From Geosporobacter subterraneus DSM 17957 (GTDB lineage: Bacteria > Bacillota > Clostridia > Peptostreptococcales > Thermotaleaceae), in contig NZ_FQZV01000036.1 in NCBI RefSeq assembly GCF_900142145.1, positions 1 through 41,850 on the forward strand: a stretch of 41,850 nt of DNA, read 5' to 3'. The stretch's first letter is position 1; every line of letters starts with the position of its first letter. Position numbers and translations under genes: made by a program. The notes under the pieces are model-generated. The model saw nothing but the letters and a program-made list of their open reading frames with translations, did no database searches and was not told the DNA's origin. Shown here piece by piece: positions 1 to 8,546 of this stretch.

Positions 1-172
1 CATGAGAACTTCTGTAGAACGTTTCTTTGGTGATGGCAAAGAACATTATGCCCTGAATAATCTTAGAGTTTCAGGGATTAAAAAATCGAAAGTATTCATG
101 GATTTAACCTGTATTGCCATCATCGCATCTAAGATGGTAAAGGCTGATAAGAAATTGAATCATGCAGCATAA
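1..172 (+). CDS. 3' end of a DDE transposase (partial)
   Basis: An open frame enters from the left edge and ends at a TAA at 170-172, giving the last 56 or so residues. It contains RTSVERFFGDGKEHYAL followed by NNLRVSGIKKSKVF and a hydrophobic alanine/isoleucine stretch. This matches the C-terminal catalytic-Glu region of DDE transposases (the SVERxFG...L...R..GL pattern), IS1182-like or a related group. The ATG at position 2 is internal, so the true start lies upstream of the window. The exact IS family cannot be decided from this tail. It is probably the edge of an insertion sequence; the inverted repeat at 211-317 may belong to its end. Confidence 0.7.
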   Translation, partial: MRTSVERFFGDGKEHYALNNLRVSGIKKSKVFMDLTCIAIIASKMVKADKKLNHAA

Positions 173-210
173 AACTAACAATGTAAAAATGGGAGGGATG
201 CATTCATAAT

Positions 211-317
211 AAAAATTGAAAAAACTGTGGATAACTTAGTTTTATAGGGGTTGTCTAACCTTTTTTAGGGTCAATTTGGGATTTTTCACAGATTTTTATC
301 CACAATTTCAATTTTTG
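211..317. repeat. Imperfect inverted repeat downstream of the transposase
   Basis: AAAAATTGAA...CTGTGGATAA at 211-234 is mirrored by TTATCCACAATTTCAATTTTT at 297-317, with about 3 nt of slippage and a 62-nt spacer. It could be an IS end or a weak transcription barrier. The rest of the gene-free stretch 173-574 is AT-rich and shows no convincing gene or repeat; the promoter of the next gene is presumably in 400-550 but no clear boxes were found. Confidence 0.4.
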
Positions 318-574
318 AATTATGCAATATCCTCAACTGGTAAAGATGTTTTTCTTTTTTTAGCTGAAGAAGAAAAAATTGGTCTGAGATTTTTTGAATA
401 AAATCTGTAATAATGTTTATATTCTTTCGTCTAATAAATAGTGGGTATAAAAATAATATAGAAAGAATAACGAATGATTCATATTTATAGGTGCAGCTGA
501 AATATACATGATAGGACAGGAAGTACAGGTTGTGAAGCAATCGAAAGAAAAATAGAGGAAAGGGGAATAAGTTT

Positions 575-1963
575 ATGATAAAGATTGTCAGTAAAAAGAA
601 TATTTTACTGTTAATATTGATTTTGTGCGTTAGTCTGGCAATTCCCGCATACGGGTATAGTATAGAAACCATTGGTCGGATGAGCACTGTTTTGCCGAGA
701 AATGTTTGGATCGAGGAGCTGCATCTGGGGGGAATGACTTTAGAGGATGTGGAAAAGGCTATTGATGAAAAAATAGAGACACAGTTAAACAAAAAGATTA
801 TGATCATCTTTGAAGGCGTACCGGAGAACCAACAACGGGAGTTTACATTGGATCAGTTGGGATTTGCCTTTGATACAGAAGATATTAAGGCGCAAATAGG
901 GGCGATTCTGGATAATGAGATGGGACTTTTAAGTAGATTTAGTCAATACAGAAGTATAGAAGAAAAGGGTGAAAGATTTACCATAACTTATAGCTTTGAT
1001 GAAGATCTATTTAAAGAAGCCATGAAGACATTTGACGATTCAACTCTAACAAAGCCTAAGGATGCACGCTTTGTATATCAGGAGGGAAAGATTATTATTC
1101 AAGAAGGTACAACCGGCTTCGCTTTTGACCGGGAAAAATTAGCAGCGGAGATTATGGAAAATGCACTAAAGGAAGAAAACAGTACCTTTTATCTGACATT
1201 AAAAGAAGTTCAGCCTCAGATTTCAGGTGATATGCTGCGGCAACAGGGTGTGCAAGAAAAGGTAGCTAGCTTTACAACTACCTTTGATGCAGGAAAAGTA
1301 GAACGATCCTCCAATATACGATTAGCTGCAAGTTTTATTGATGGAAAGGTACTTGCTCCAGGTGAAGTTTTTTCCTTTAACGAAGTTGTAGGTAAAAGAA
1401 CAACTGCCCGTGGATTTAAGGAGGCAGGGATATATGTAAATGGAAGGCTGGATACTGGCGTTGGCGGAGGGATTTGTCAAGTATCCACAACTCTATACAA
1501 CGCAGTGCTAATGGCGGATTTGCAAGTCGTGGAGCGCAGCAGCCACAGCTTGACAGTACCTTATGTACCTCTAAGCCGGGACGCTGCTATTGACTGGGGA
1601 AGTAAGGATCTAAAGTTTAAAAACAATACAGACGCCTATATTTATATACGGGCAGCCGCTGGAAAAAATAGCGTTACCTTTGATCTGTTCAGCACAAAAA
1701 CAGGAAAAGAAGTGAAATTGACTTCTACAGTCTTAAGTAAAACAGAACCAACCACAAAGTATGAAGAGGATGCTGCCCTTGAGATGGGTAAGGAAGTTGT
1801 CAAAGAAAAGGGACAGATAGGGTACAGATCTCAGTTGGTTAAAACAGTGTACCAAGATGGAAAAGTGGTTCGCTCAGAAGTGGTTTCCACAGATCGTTAC
1901 TTGGCAGCACCAAAAATCATCAAAATAGGAATAAAAGAGCTGGAACAAACAAAACCGGAATAA
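575..1963 (+). CDS. VanW family protein with G5-like C-terminus
   Basis: A 462-residue exported protein probably acting at the cell wall. Residues 9-28 form a signal peptide or membrane anchor. Residues about 45-225 look like the peptidoglycan-binding-4 repeat region that usually precedes VanW. Residues 231-359 are the VanW domain, with the hallmark GGGICQVSTTLYN at 297-309. Residues about 375-455 resemble a G5 domain (YQDGKVV followed by a conserved Tyr and Ile-Gly). The ATG at 575 is preceded by GAGGAAAGGGG. The gene stands alone and ends in its own terminator. The exact function of VanW proteins outside glycopeptide-resistance clusters is not settled, so no reaction is assigned. Confidence 0.9.
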   Translation: MIKIVSKKNILLLILILCVSLAIPAYGYSIETIGRMSTVLPRNVWIEELHLGGMTLEDVEKAIDEKIETQLNKKIMIIFEGVPENQQREFTLDQLGFAFDTEDIKAQIGAILDNEMGLLSRFSQYRSIEEKGERFTITYSFDEDLFKEAMKTFDDSTLTKPKDARFVYQEGKIIIQEGTTGFAFDREKLAAEIMENALKEENSTFYLTLKEVQPQISGDMLRQQGVQEKVASFTTTFDAGKVERSSNIRLAASFIDGKVLAPGEVFSFNEVVGKRTTARGFKEAGIYVNGRLDTGVGGGICQVSTTLYNAVLMADLQVVERSSHSLTVPYVPLSRDAAIDWGSKDLKFKNNTDAYIYIRAAAGKNSVTFDLFSTKTGKEVKLTSTVLSKTEPTTKYEEDAALEMGKEVVKEKGQIGYRSQLVKTVYQDGKVVRSEVVSTDRYLAAPKIIKIGIKELEQTKPE

Positions 1964-1980
1964 CGTTCCGGTTTTGTAAT
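1950..1980 (+). terminator. Intrinsic terminator of the vanW-family gene
   Basis: CAAAACCGGAA (1950-1960) pairs with TTCCGGTTTTG (1966-1976), followed by TAATTTGTG. The left arm is made by the last codons and the TAA stop lies in the loop. Confidence 0.8.
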
Positions 1981-1994
1981 TTGTGTATGTCTTG

Positions 1995-2023
1995 TGATAA
2001 GATACCGCTGACAGTCATATGCT
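1995..2023 (+). promoter_or_regulatory. Possible sigma-E promoter of ytrHI
   Basis: TGATAAG (1995-2001), 14 nt, CATATGCT (2016-2023) loosely fits a sporulation sigma-E promoter, which drives ytrHI in Bacillus subtilis. An overlapping TATACT at 2023-2028 has no good -35 partner. Weak match. Confidence 0.3.
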
Positions 2024-2056
2024 ATACTAACAGACTTTAGAGAGGCAGGTTTTGAG

Positions 2057-2395
2057 ATGTTTCATTTTACCGCCAATCTTATATATAATTTTTTTATTGC
2101 CTTTGGAGTCGTTATAGGCGCAAGTGTCTTTGCAGGACTTAGTGCGTTACTCAACAATCATCCTCCGCTTAATACCATGATAGATGTCTCCCAATCTATC
2201 AAGATTTGGGCTGTAGCAGTAGCTTTGGGAGGAACCTTTCCTTCCTTTGAAGTGATAGAGCAAGGAATCATAAAAGGTGAAATGAAATCGGTAATCAAAC
2301 AGATTATCTATATTTTCACTGCGCTAACCGGCGCCAATCTGGGATGCATATTCATTAAACTGCTTCGGGAGTGTACTCGGTTATGGGGAGAGTAA
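2057..2395 (+). CDS. ytrH: Sporulation membrane protein YtrH
   Basis: A 112-residue integral membrane protein with about three hydrophobic segments (residues 5-30, 48-65, 82-104). The pattern FHFTANLIYNFFIAFGVVIG near the start, SIKIWAVAVALGGTFPSFE in the middle and GANLGC near the end match YtrH of endospore formers. In Bacillus, YtrH and YtrI are sigma-E-dependent proteins needed for efficient sporulation; their molecular role is unknown. The start ATG at 2057 follows GAGAGGCAGG. The following gene overlaps its end, as expected for a ytrH-ytrI pair. Confidence 0.88.
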   Translation: MFHFTANLIYNFFIAFGVVIGASVFAGLSALLNNHPPLNTMIDVSQSIKIWAVAVALGGTFPSFEVIEQGIIKGEMKSVIKQIIYIFTALTGANLGCIFIKLLRECTRLWGE

Positions 2396-2850
2396 AGAAC
2401 AGAGGGACAGCCCTTTTTATTGTTTTTATTACGGGGATGATTATAGGAGGCTTAATTGGAATCCTGAGCATCAGTACATTCGTTAGCTATCGGCTGGATC
2501 AGGATCATGAGATTATCACGGAGCTGAAGAATACGATAGAAGACAAGAATTTAAGGCTGGAAAAACTGGAAGAATCCATCAACCAACAGAAAATTATCCT
2601 GAAGGAAATCCAGGTTGAATTGGTTTTTGAAGGTAACGAAATGGATGCAATTACTTTAGAAAAGCATATAAAAGAAAAATATGTAAAACTTATAGGAAAA
2701 GAAGTGAAGGATATAGATATCGACCTCATTGAAGCGATTATCGACCGTAGAATTATGAAGGTTAACGGAAAGGAGTACCAGTTATTCGTGGAAAAGATCC
2801 ACTTAACAGATATTCTTAGAATATGGATAGAAGTAAAGATTCTAGAATAA
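2383..2850 (+). CDS. ytrI: YtrI-like sporulation membrane protein
   Basis: A 155-residue protein with one N-terminal membrane segment (TALFIVFITGMIIGGLIGIL), then a charged helix rich in Glu/Lys likely to form a coiled coil (residues 35-70), then a small alpha/beta tail. The ATG at 2383 is preferred because GGGAG at 2367-2371 is properly spaced from it; a GTG at 2371 would overlap that site. It overlaps the end of ytrH by 13 nt, so the two are translationally coupled. Sequence likeness to Bacillus YtrI is topological more than residue by residue, so the name rests partly on gene order. Confidence 0.7.
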   Translation: MGRVKNRGTALFIVFITGMIIGGLIGILSISTFVSYRLDQDHEIITELKNTIEDKNLRLEKLEESINQQKIILKEIQVELVFEGNEMDAITLEKHIKEKYVKLIGKEVKDIDIDLIEAIIDRRIMKVNGKEYQLFVEKIHLTDILRIWIEVKILE

Positions 2851-3037
2851 ATGATCCATCAGCCTGGTATCCCCATACCTATGCAGATGGATATTTTTAT
2901 GTATTGCATCTCATCTAAAATAATTAATAGACTGGTTAATTTGGTGAAAGAAGGGAAAAAATGTAATTTATTGAATTATTCCTATATCTGGTCAAAATAC
3001 GAATATTTGCACTTTGGCGGGGAAAGGAGTAACAACC

Positions 3038-5515
3038 ATGGAAGATACAGAAAAGAAAAGAAGCTATATTGGATATAATGATACATACAAGTGGATTGAA
3101 GGACATCAGGCTGGCAAAGGAAAAATCTTCAGGCAGCTTCCTGCTGCTCTATTGCTGGCTGGATTCATTGCTTTAAGCTTATATGATTATAGACTCTACC
3201 ACAGCGTGATAGAGTTGACCGGGGCAGTTGTTGCTTTTACAATGGCCACTATAGCGTTCAATACCTATCATATCAATGAGAATAACTGGCTGATTTTTTT
3301 AGGGATTGCACAAGGATTTGTAGCCATATTTTTCATTCTGCACATTATTACTTTCATGGAATCCAATTATTATTATGTGTATCATTACAATCTGTCCTCC
3401 CAGTTTTGGTTAATTGGCAGTGGGATGGAATATATATCCCTGTTGATTTGCATGAGATACCTAAGGTGCAAAATTAATTTTAATAAAGTATTCATAAGCT
3501 TTTTAGGGATCTCCACAGCATTGCTGCTGCTGGTATACCGAGGGAATATGATTCCCGAAAGCTATATCAATAGCATAGGTTTTACGGCTTTCCAATATAT
3601 GCTTGAATACCTATTACTCGGCATTTCTATTTTTGCCCTCCTGCTATTTATAATGAATCAAAAGGAAATGTCAGAAAATATTTCAAAATATATGATAAGG
3701 TATTTTTTGGCCACACATACTGCACAGATCACTTTTTTATTTTCAGGGGAAATGGGGGACATTACGCATCTAGCAGGACATATTTTTAAAGTAACAGCGG
3801 TCTACTGTATGTACAAAGCCCTAGTGGAATCCAGCCTAAGGAAACCCTATGGTCTGTTGCATCAAACGAATCAGAGACTTTTTTCAGAGGTCATGATAAG
3901 GGAAAAAACAGAGATGGAGCTCAGAAAGGAAAAGAAGGAGCTGAAGGGGATTCTAGATGCAGTTGGAGACGGAATTATCGTGACCCATAAAGATGGAACC
4001 CACATACATTCAAATAATCTTTTTTATAAAATGTTTAACCTCCCATATATGTTTGATACAGAAAGCTGCATAGGGTTGGTAGAGATCGGTAAAAAACAGT
4101 TTATTGATCCTGATGAGTTTGAGAAAATAACAAAACAGATTTGGGATATGCCCAATGAGTTCACCGATTATTTAGAAACAAAGGATAACAGATTAATTGA
4201 AAGGGTATCCAGACCTTTGATCCTGGATGGAGTTTTCTATGGAAAGGTATGGAGTCATCGGGATATCACCGAGAAGGTGATTGCAGAGCAAGCGCTAAGA
4301 GAGAGCGAAAGGTATCACCGCAGACTGATTGAATTATTGCCGGATGCTGTGATTTTGCACAAAGGGGAGGAGCCTATTGCGGCAAATAGTGCAGCATTCA
4401 AACTGATGAATTGTACAAATGTGGAGGATATAAAAACCCATTTGTTTTTCAACCTCCATTCCGATTGTAAAGAGCGGGCTGCAGAAAGATTAGCAAAATT
4501 AACTGCTATGGAAACCACTGTAGACTTTATCGAAGAAAAGCTTATTCTCCACGATGGTACTGTCATCGATGTTGAAATAGGTGGAACATCCTTCCGTCAA
4601 GAGGACGGGATGTATATCATCAGCGTGGTTCGGGATATCAGCGAGCGAAAAAAGACGGAGAGATTGCAAAAAACAGTGATAGAAAAGGATCGCCTGTTAG
4701 ATGAGGCTACAGAATATGACCGCTTAAAAACTGAATTCTTTTCTACGATTTCACATGAATTGAAGACACCCCTTAATGTAATATTAGGCAGCGTCCAACT
4801 GTTGAAAATGAGAACCAGTGTAAATGCAGACTGTGCATATGGTTCTTCTCTGGATAAGTATACTCGAATCATGATGCAAAACTGCTATCGGTTACTAAAG
4901 CTCATCAACAATCTCATTGATATTACCCGGCTTGATTCAGGGTTCATGCGGCTAAATCCAGTCAATAGCGATATTGTCCGTATTGTGGAAGATATCACGC
5001 TATCCATTGCTGACTTTGTGGAAACAAAGGGGATTACCCTAATCTTTGACACGGATATCGAAGAAAAAATTATTGCCTGTGACGGCGATAAGCTGGAAAG
5101 GGTTATGATGAATTTGTTATCCAATGCTATTAAATTTACTCCCTCAGGGGGGCAAATAGAAGTGGTGGTTCATGATAGCGATGATTGGGTCGTGATTACC
5201 GTAAAGGATACGGGAATAGGGATTCCTCAAGATAAGCAGGATATCATTTTCGAAAGATTCCGACAGGCAGATGGGTCTTTGCGCCGGGAAAAGGAAGGCA
5301 GCGGAATTGGGCTATCCCTTGTGAAATCTCTGGTGGAGCTTCATGGGGGAACTGTCGCAGTTAAGAGCATTGTGGGTAAAGGCAGTGAATTTATCATCCG
5401 ACTCCCGGCAGTACTGATCACAAGAGAGGATAATGGAGAAGCTGAGGCTGCTGTAGTGCAGGAGATCAATGTAGAAAGAATAGATATAGAATTCTCTGAC
5501 ATCTATGCCTTGTAA
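3038..5515 (+). CDS. Sensor histidine kinase, MASE3-PAS-PAS-HisKA-HATPase
   Basis: An 825-residue membrane sensor kinase. Residues about 25-265 hold roughly seven membrane segments of MASE3 type. A linker helix (about 275-305) leads to two PAS domains (about 300-420 and 425-545); the second ends with VVRDISERKKTER. The dimerisation domain carries SHELKTP with the phospho-accepting His573. The ATPase domain shows the N box NLLSNAIKFTPSGG (about 690), DTGIGIP and GSGIGLSLVKSLVELHGG (about 754). The ATG at 3038 is chosen because AAAGGAG sits 8 nt before it. No response regulator is adjacent, so its partner is encoded elsewhere. The signal sensed cannot be told; MASE3 ligands are not well known. 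Confidence 0.9.
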   Translation: MEDTEKKRSYIGYNDTYKWIEGHQAGKGKIFRQLPAALLLAGFIALSLYDYRLYHSVIELTGAVVAFTMATIAFNTYHINENNWLIFLGIAQGFVAIFFILHIITFMESNYYYVYHYNLSSQFWLIGSGMEYISLLICMRYLRCKINFNKVFISFLGISTALLLLVYRGNMIPESYINSIGFTAFQYMLEYLLLGISIFALLLFIMNQKEMSENISKYMIRYFLATHTAQITFLFSGEMGDITHLAGHIFKVTAVYCMYKALVESSLRKPYGLLHQTNQRLFSEVMIREKTEMELRKEKKELKGILDAVGDGIIVTHKDGTHIHSNNLFYKMFNLPYMFDTESCIGLVEIGKKQFIDPDEFEKITKQIWDMPNEFTDYLETKDNRLIERVSRPLILDGVFYGKVWSHRDITEKVIAEQALRESERYHRRLIELLPDAVILHKGEEPIAANSAAFKLMNCTNVEDIKTHLFFNLHSDCKERAAERLAKLTAMETTVDFIEEKLILHDGTVIDVEIGGTSFRQEDGMYIISVVRDISERKKTERLQKTVIEKDRLLDEATEYDRLKTEFFSTISHELKTPLNVILGSVQLLKMRTSVNADCAYGSSLDKYTRIMMQNCYRLLKLINNLIDITRLDSGFMRLNPVNSDIVRIVEDITLSIADFVETKGITLIFDTDIEEKIIACDGDKLERVMMNLLSNAIKFTPSGGQIEVVVHDSDDWVVITVKDTGIGIPQDKQDIIFERFRQADGSLRREKEGSGIGLSLVKSLVELHGGTVAVKSIVGKGSEFIIRLPAVLITREDNGEAEAAVVQEINVERIDIEFSDIYAL

Positions 5516-5573
5516 ATCTTTCTTTCTATAGGTATGATAGGAGTACGTAGAAATTCAGAATAGGAGGTGAAGC

Positions 5574-7202
5574 ATGGATCGGATTTTTTATAACGGCAAT
5601 ATTGTAACCATGGATGAAGAAAATCCAAAGGTAGAAGCAGTAGCAGTACAGAATGGCAGGATTGTAATGCTTGGAAAGAGTGTAGATGTAATGGCGTTAA
5701 AAGATCAGCACACAGAGATGGTCAATTTAGAAAATAAAATGATGGTACCGGGATTTAACGATAGTCATATGCACTTGCTGCATTTTGGAGCGAGTTTGCA
5801 GCAAATAGACCTTTCAGGCACAGCATCCATAGAGGACATCCTTCAGAGATGCAGAGATTTCGCAGAAGGAAAAAGCTTTAGTCTTAATAGATGGATGGAG
5901 GGAAGAGGTTGGAATCAGGATTATTTTACGAACCACAGATTCCCCACACGATATGATTTAGATCAGATCAGCACTGAATATCCGATCCGACTGGCCAGAG
6001 TCTGTGGACACGTGGCCATCGTGAACAGCACAGCATTAGAAGTCATGGGTATCACAAAGGATACACCTCAAATCCTGGGAGGTCATTTTGATGTGGATGA
6101 ATCCGGGGAACCCCTAGGGATTTTTAGAGAAAATGCGCTGCAATTGATTGATGCACATATACCGGAGCCAAAGCTTGAGGATATTAAGCAAATGATTTTG
6201 GATGCTGCAGCCCTAGCCCTGAAGCAGGGAATTACCTCTGTTCAAACCGATGATTTTGGTGCTCTTGCAGCAAAGGACTTTGAAAAGGTTATACAAGCTT
6301 ATAAAGCATTGCAAGCAGAAGGAAGGCTGCCAATAAGAATATACGAGCAGTGCTTGCTGCCAAATCTTGAGGACTTGAAGAGATTCCTGAAGCTGGGGTA
6401 TTGTACGGGAAAAGGAGATGAGTTTTTTAAAATTGGTCCTCTAAAACTGCTGTGTGACGGCTCTTTGGGTGCTAGGACTGCCTATTTAAGAGAACCCTAT
6501 GCCGATGCTCCTGAAACCTGCGGAATCAGTGTTTATACTCAGGATGAACTGGATCAACTGGTACTGATTGCGCATAATGCAGGGCTTCAGGTAGCCATCC
6601 ACTGTATCGGAGACAGGGTTATGGATATGGCTTTCAATAGCATCGAAAAAGCACAGAAGATCAATCCTAGGAAGAACACCCGGCATGGCATCATACACTG
6701 CCAGATTACCGATGAAGTACTGCTAAACAGATATAAAGAACTAGAAGTAATTGCACACATACAGCCCATTTTTATACATTATGATCTGCATATGGTAGAA
6801 CAGCGGATTGGAAAAGAAAGGGCAAAGACTTCCTATAATTGGAGAACCATGGTGGAAAAGGGTGTTTATGTTGCCTGTGGCTCTGATTGTCCCGTAGAGC
6901 CTTTAGATGTGATGCCTGGTATCTATGCTGCAGTAACACGAAAGGATCTGAACGGATATCCACCCTCTGGGTGGATGCCGGAGCAGCGTCTGACGGTTCA
7001 ACAGGCACTCCACGGCTTTACAATGGGAGCAGCCTATGCTTCCTTCGAAGAGGATTTCAAGGGTTCAATATCACTTGGAAAGGCAGCGGACTTCACCGTT
7101 TTATCAGAAGACATTTTCACGATTGATCCTGATCAGCTTAAGGATGTAGAGGTATTGATGACTATTATAAACGGAGAGATTAAATATAAAAAAGATGTAT
7201 AG
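5574..7202 (+). CDS. YtcJ/AepA-type metal-dependent amidohydrolase
   Basis: A 542-residue cytosolic amidohydrolase-superfamily enzyme. It starts with the beta-sandwich strand typical of the group (FYNGNIVTMDEENPKVEAVA). The first metal motif is H65-x-H67 in NDSHMHLL; a further ligand-like histidine is H343 in AIHCIGDR, and the conserved aspartate is D438 in GSDCPVE. Length and motif order match the YtcJ-like family. Known members cleave N-acyl or formamide-like bonds, but the substrate cannot be predicted. The AGGAGGTGA site 5 nt before the ATG is nearly ideal. The gene stands between the kinase and a terminator and is probably monocistronic. Confidence 0.88.
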   Translation: MDRIFYNGNIVTMDEENPKVEAVAVQNGRIVMLGKSVDVMALKDQHTEMVNLENKMMVPGFNDSHMHLLHFGASLQQIDLSGTASIEDILQRCRDFAEGKSFSLNRWMEGRGWNQDYFTNHRFPTRYDLDQISTEYPIRLARVCGHVAIVNSTALEVMGITKDTPQILGGHFDVDESGEPLGIFRENALQLIDAHIPEPKLEDIKQMILDAAALALKQGITSVQTDDFGALAAKDFEKVIQAYKALQAEGRLPIRIYEQCLLPNLEDLKRFLKLGYCTGKGDEFFKIGPLKLLCDGSLGARTAYLREPYADAPETCGISVYTQDELDQLVLIAHNAGLQVAIHCIGDRVMDMAFNSIEKAQKINPRKNTRHGIIHCQITDEVLLNRYKELEVIAHIQPIFIHYDLHMVEQRIGKERAKTSYNWRTMVEKGVYVACGSDCPVEPLDVMPGIYAAVTRKDLNGYPPSGWMPEQRLTVQQALHGFTMGAAYASFEEDFKGSISLGKAADFTVLSEDIFTIDPDQLKDVEVLMTIINGEIKYKKDV

Positions 7203-7275
7203 ATGGAGACAAATATTCATAAAATGAAGGCAGTGTGCTTTAGTTATTTTTTAGAGAGCTTGCTGCCTCATAGAT

Positions 7276-7313
7276 AAAACAGAGGGAATTCATCTTAGAG
7301 TTCCCTTTGTTTT
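7276..7313 (+). terminator. Intrinsic terminator after the amidohydrolase
   Basis: AAAACAGAGGGAA (7276-7288) pairs with TTCCCTTTGTTTT (7301-7313), one G-U pair, 12-nt loop, ending in a T-rich tract. Confidence 0.75.
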
Positions 7314-7404
7314 ATAAAGATTGCCGTTTCTCTTTTTAAATTTCATAAAAACCCTATCTGCCCAGAGCTTAGGAAATAATGTTCAGTGATACTTTATACA
7401 TGGG

Positions 7405-7590
7405 TTATTGTTTGTCTACAAAACGGCCATGCTCTTGGATTGCCATCTCTCTAAAGTGATGCACCAGCATCTCCAGGTGACGGCCGAGCGCTTCTCCTTT
7501 CATGGGAAGACCATGGCTCAATATTGCTAAAGATGGTTTTAGTGAAGCAATCCTTTGAACAGACTGCTCAGCCTGATTGATTTGAACACA
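7405..7590 (-). pseudogene. C-terminal remnant of an MBL-fold metallo-hydrolase
   Basis: Read on the minus strand, the frame ending at the TAA at 7405-7407 encodes NQAEQSVQRIASLKPSLA followed by ILSHGLPMKGEALGRHLEML and EHGRFVDKQ. This is the characteristic end of metallo-beta-lactamase-fold hydrolases (S...+A.L.P......HG.P+.G......L...F...A...HGRYV). Nothing upstream encodes the metal-binding N-terminus, and the homology stops right beside the hairpin at 7598-7659. It is therefore a truncated gene remnant. The neighbouring gene-free stretch 7660-7800 shows nothing recognisable. Confidence 0.65.
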
Positions 7591-7597
7591 ATAAAAA

Positions 7598-7659
7598 TGA
7601 GAATACAGTGACTTTGTGGCACTAAAGGGGGACTAAAATGCCTCATCACTATATTCTCA
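7598..7659. repeat. 62-nt imperfect hairpin at the broken end of the MBL remnant
   Basis: TGAGAATACAGTGA (7598-7611) is complementary to TCACTATATTCTCA (7646-7659) with one mismatch, and the inner TGTGGCA/TGCCTCA extend the stem. Its position at the truncation point suggests a small mobile or rearrangement-related element. No second copy was seen in this window. Confidence 0.5.
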
Positions 7660-7810
7660 CTAACTATATTTTGGCCAGATAATAGAAGTTTATTCATTTA
7701 CAAAAAAATAATTTAGAGATTTAGGATAAAGAGAGGTTAAATTATTTGATTTAGATAATATTGTGGAGCTGCAACCTATTGACTGCTATACAGGATGATG
7801 ATATCATTTT

Positions 7811-7839
7811 ACTGAACGGTGTTTTGTACATTGTTCAGT
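7811..7839. promoter_or_regulatory. Candidate operator upstream of the sigma/TetR pair
   Basis: ACTGAAC (7811-7817) and GTTCAGT (7833-7839) form a perfect 7-bp inverted repeat with a 15-nt spacer, about 95 nt before the sigma-factor start. Size and symmetry would suit a TetR-family operator, which makes autoregulation by the downstream TetR gene plausible but unproven. Confidence 0.35.
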
Positions 7840-7931
7840 TTTGAGACAAGAGATAAAGACAGGTGTTTTTACTGCATCATAAGATATGAGAGAGATGTAG
7901 GTGGTATAAAGCAGACAAGGGGGCATTGGTT

Positions 7932-8546
7932 GTGAATAGAGATGAACAGGAATTGATGAAAGGTTATAGAAACGGTGATCCTGTAGCTTTTGAAAAGCTG
8001 GTAAAACTATATGAAAAGAAGATTTATCATATTGCCTACAGTATGTTGGGTGATCGAGATGACGCTTTAGATATAACACAAGAGGTATTTATAAAAGTCT
8101 ACAAATCCGCAGTAGGTTTTAAGGGAAGCGCTGTTTTCGCTACATGGGTTTGTCGTATTACGGTCAATGCCTGTATAGATTTCATCCGAAAGAAAGGAAG
8201 GCATAAGTATTACTATTTAGACAGAGAATTAGAAACTACAGGAGGATGCACTAAAATAGAGATTATGGATCCGTCCAAAACTCCTGAAGAAGTGATGGAT
8301 GTCAAGGAGCTAGGGAGCATCGTAATAGATGCAATAAAAGAACTTCCGACGGATCAGCGTAATATTATTATTATGCGGGATATCCATGCATTGTCCTATC
8401 ATGAGATTTCCAGAACTTTAAATTGCTCACTGTCTGTTGTAAAAAACAGGCTTCATAGAGGAAGATCTGCTTTAAAACAAAAGCTCGCCTCAAAGGATAC
8501 TGAACATCTTCACACAGGAGGGTATTTATGGCAAAAAGTGAATTAG
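7932..8546 (+). CDS. ECF-type RNA polymerase sigma factor (SigW-like)
   Basis: A 204-residue extracytoplasmic-function sigma factor. Region 2 includes FEKLVKLYEKKIYHIAYSML and the core-binding DALDITQEVFIKVYK with the downstream TWVCRITVNACIDFIRK. Region 4 includes LPTDQRNIIIMRDIHALSYH and an HTH ending in VVKNRLHRGRSALKQKL. The GTG at 7932 is preferred because AAGGGGG lies 8 nt upstream; a TTG at 7926 would be too close. Most ECF genes are followed by a membrane anti-sigma factor, but here the next gene, overlapping by 19 nt, is a TetR regulator, so its control must differ or its anti-sigma lies elsewhere. Confidence 0.88.
   Translation: MNRDEQELMKGYRNGDPVAFEKLVKLYEKKIYHIAYSMLGDRDDALDITQEVFIKVYKSAVGFKGSAVFATWVCRITVNACIDFIRKKGRHKYYYLDRELETTGGCTKIEIMDPSKTPEEVMDVKELGSIVIDAIKELPTDQRNIIIMRDIHALSYHEISRTLNCSLSVVKNRLHRGRSALKQKLASKDTEHLHTGGYLWQKVN

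Noticed and set aside
286-807. 173-codon minus-strand frame before and inside the VanW-type gene
   Set aside because: Half of it is antisense to a clear gene, composition is Phe/Ile-rich as expected for chance AT-rich sequence, and there is no ribosome site.
2851-3078. 75-codon frame between ytrI and the histidine kinase
   Set aside because: Begins exactly after the ytrI stop, has no ribosome site and overlaps the kinase start; no recognisable protein.
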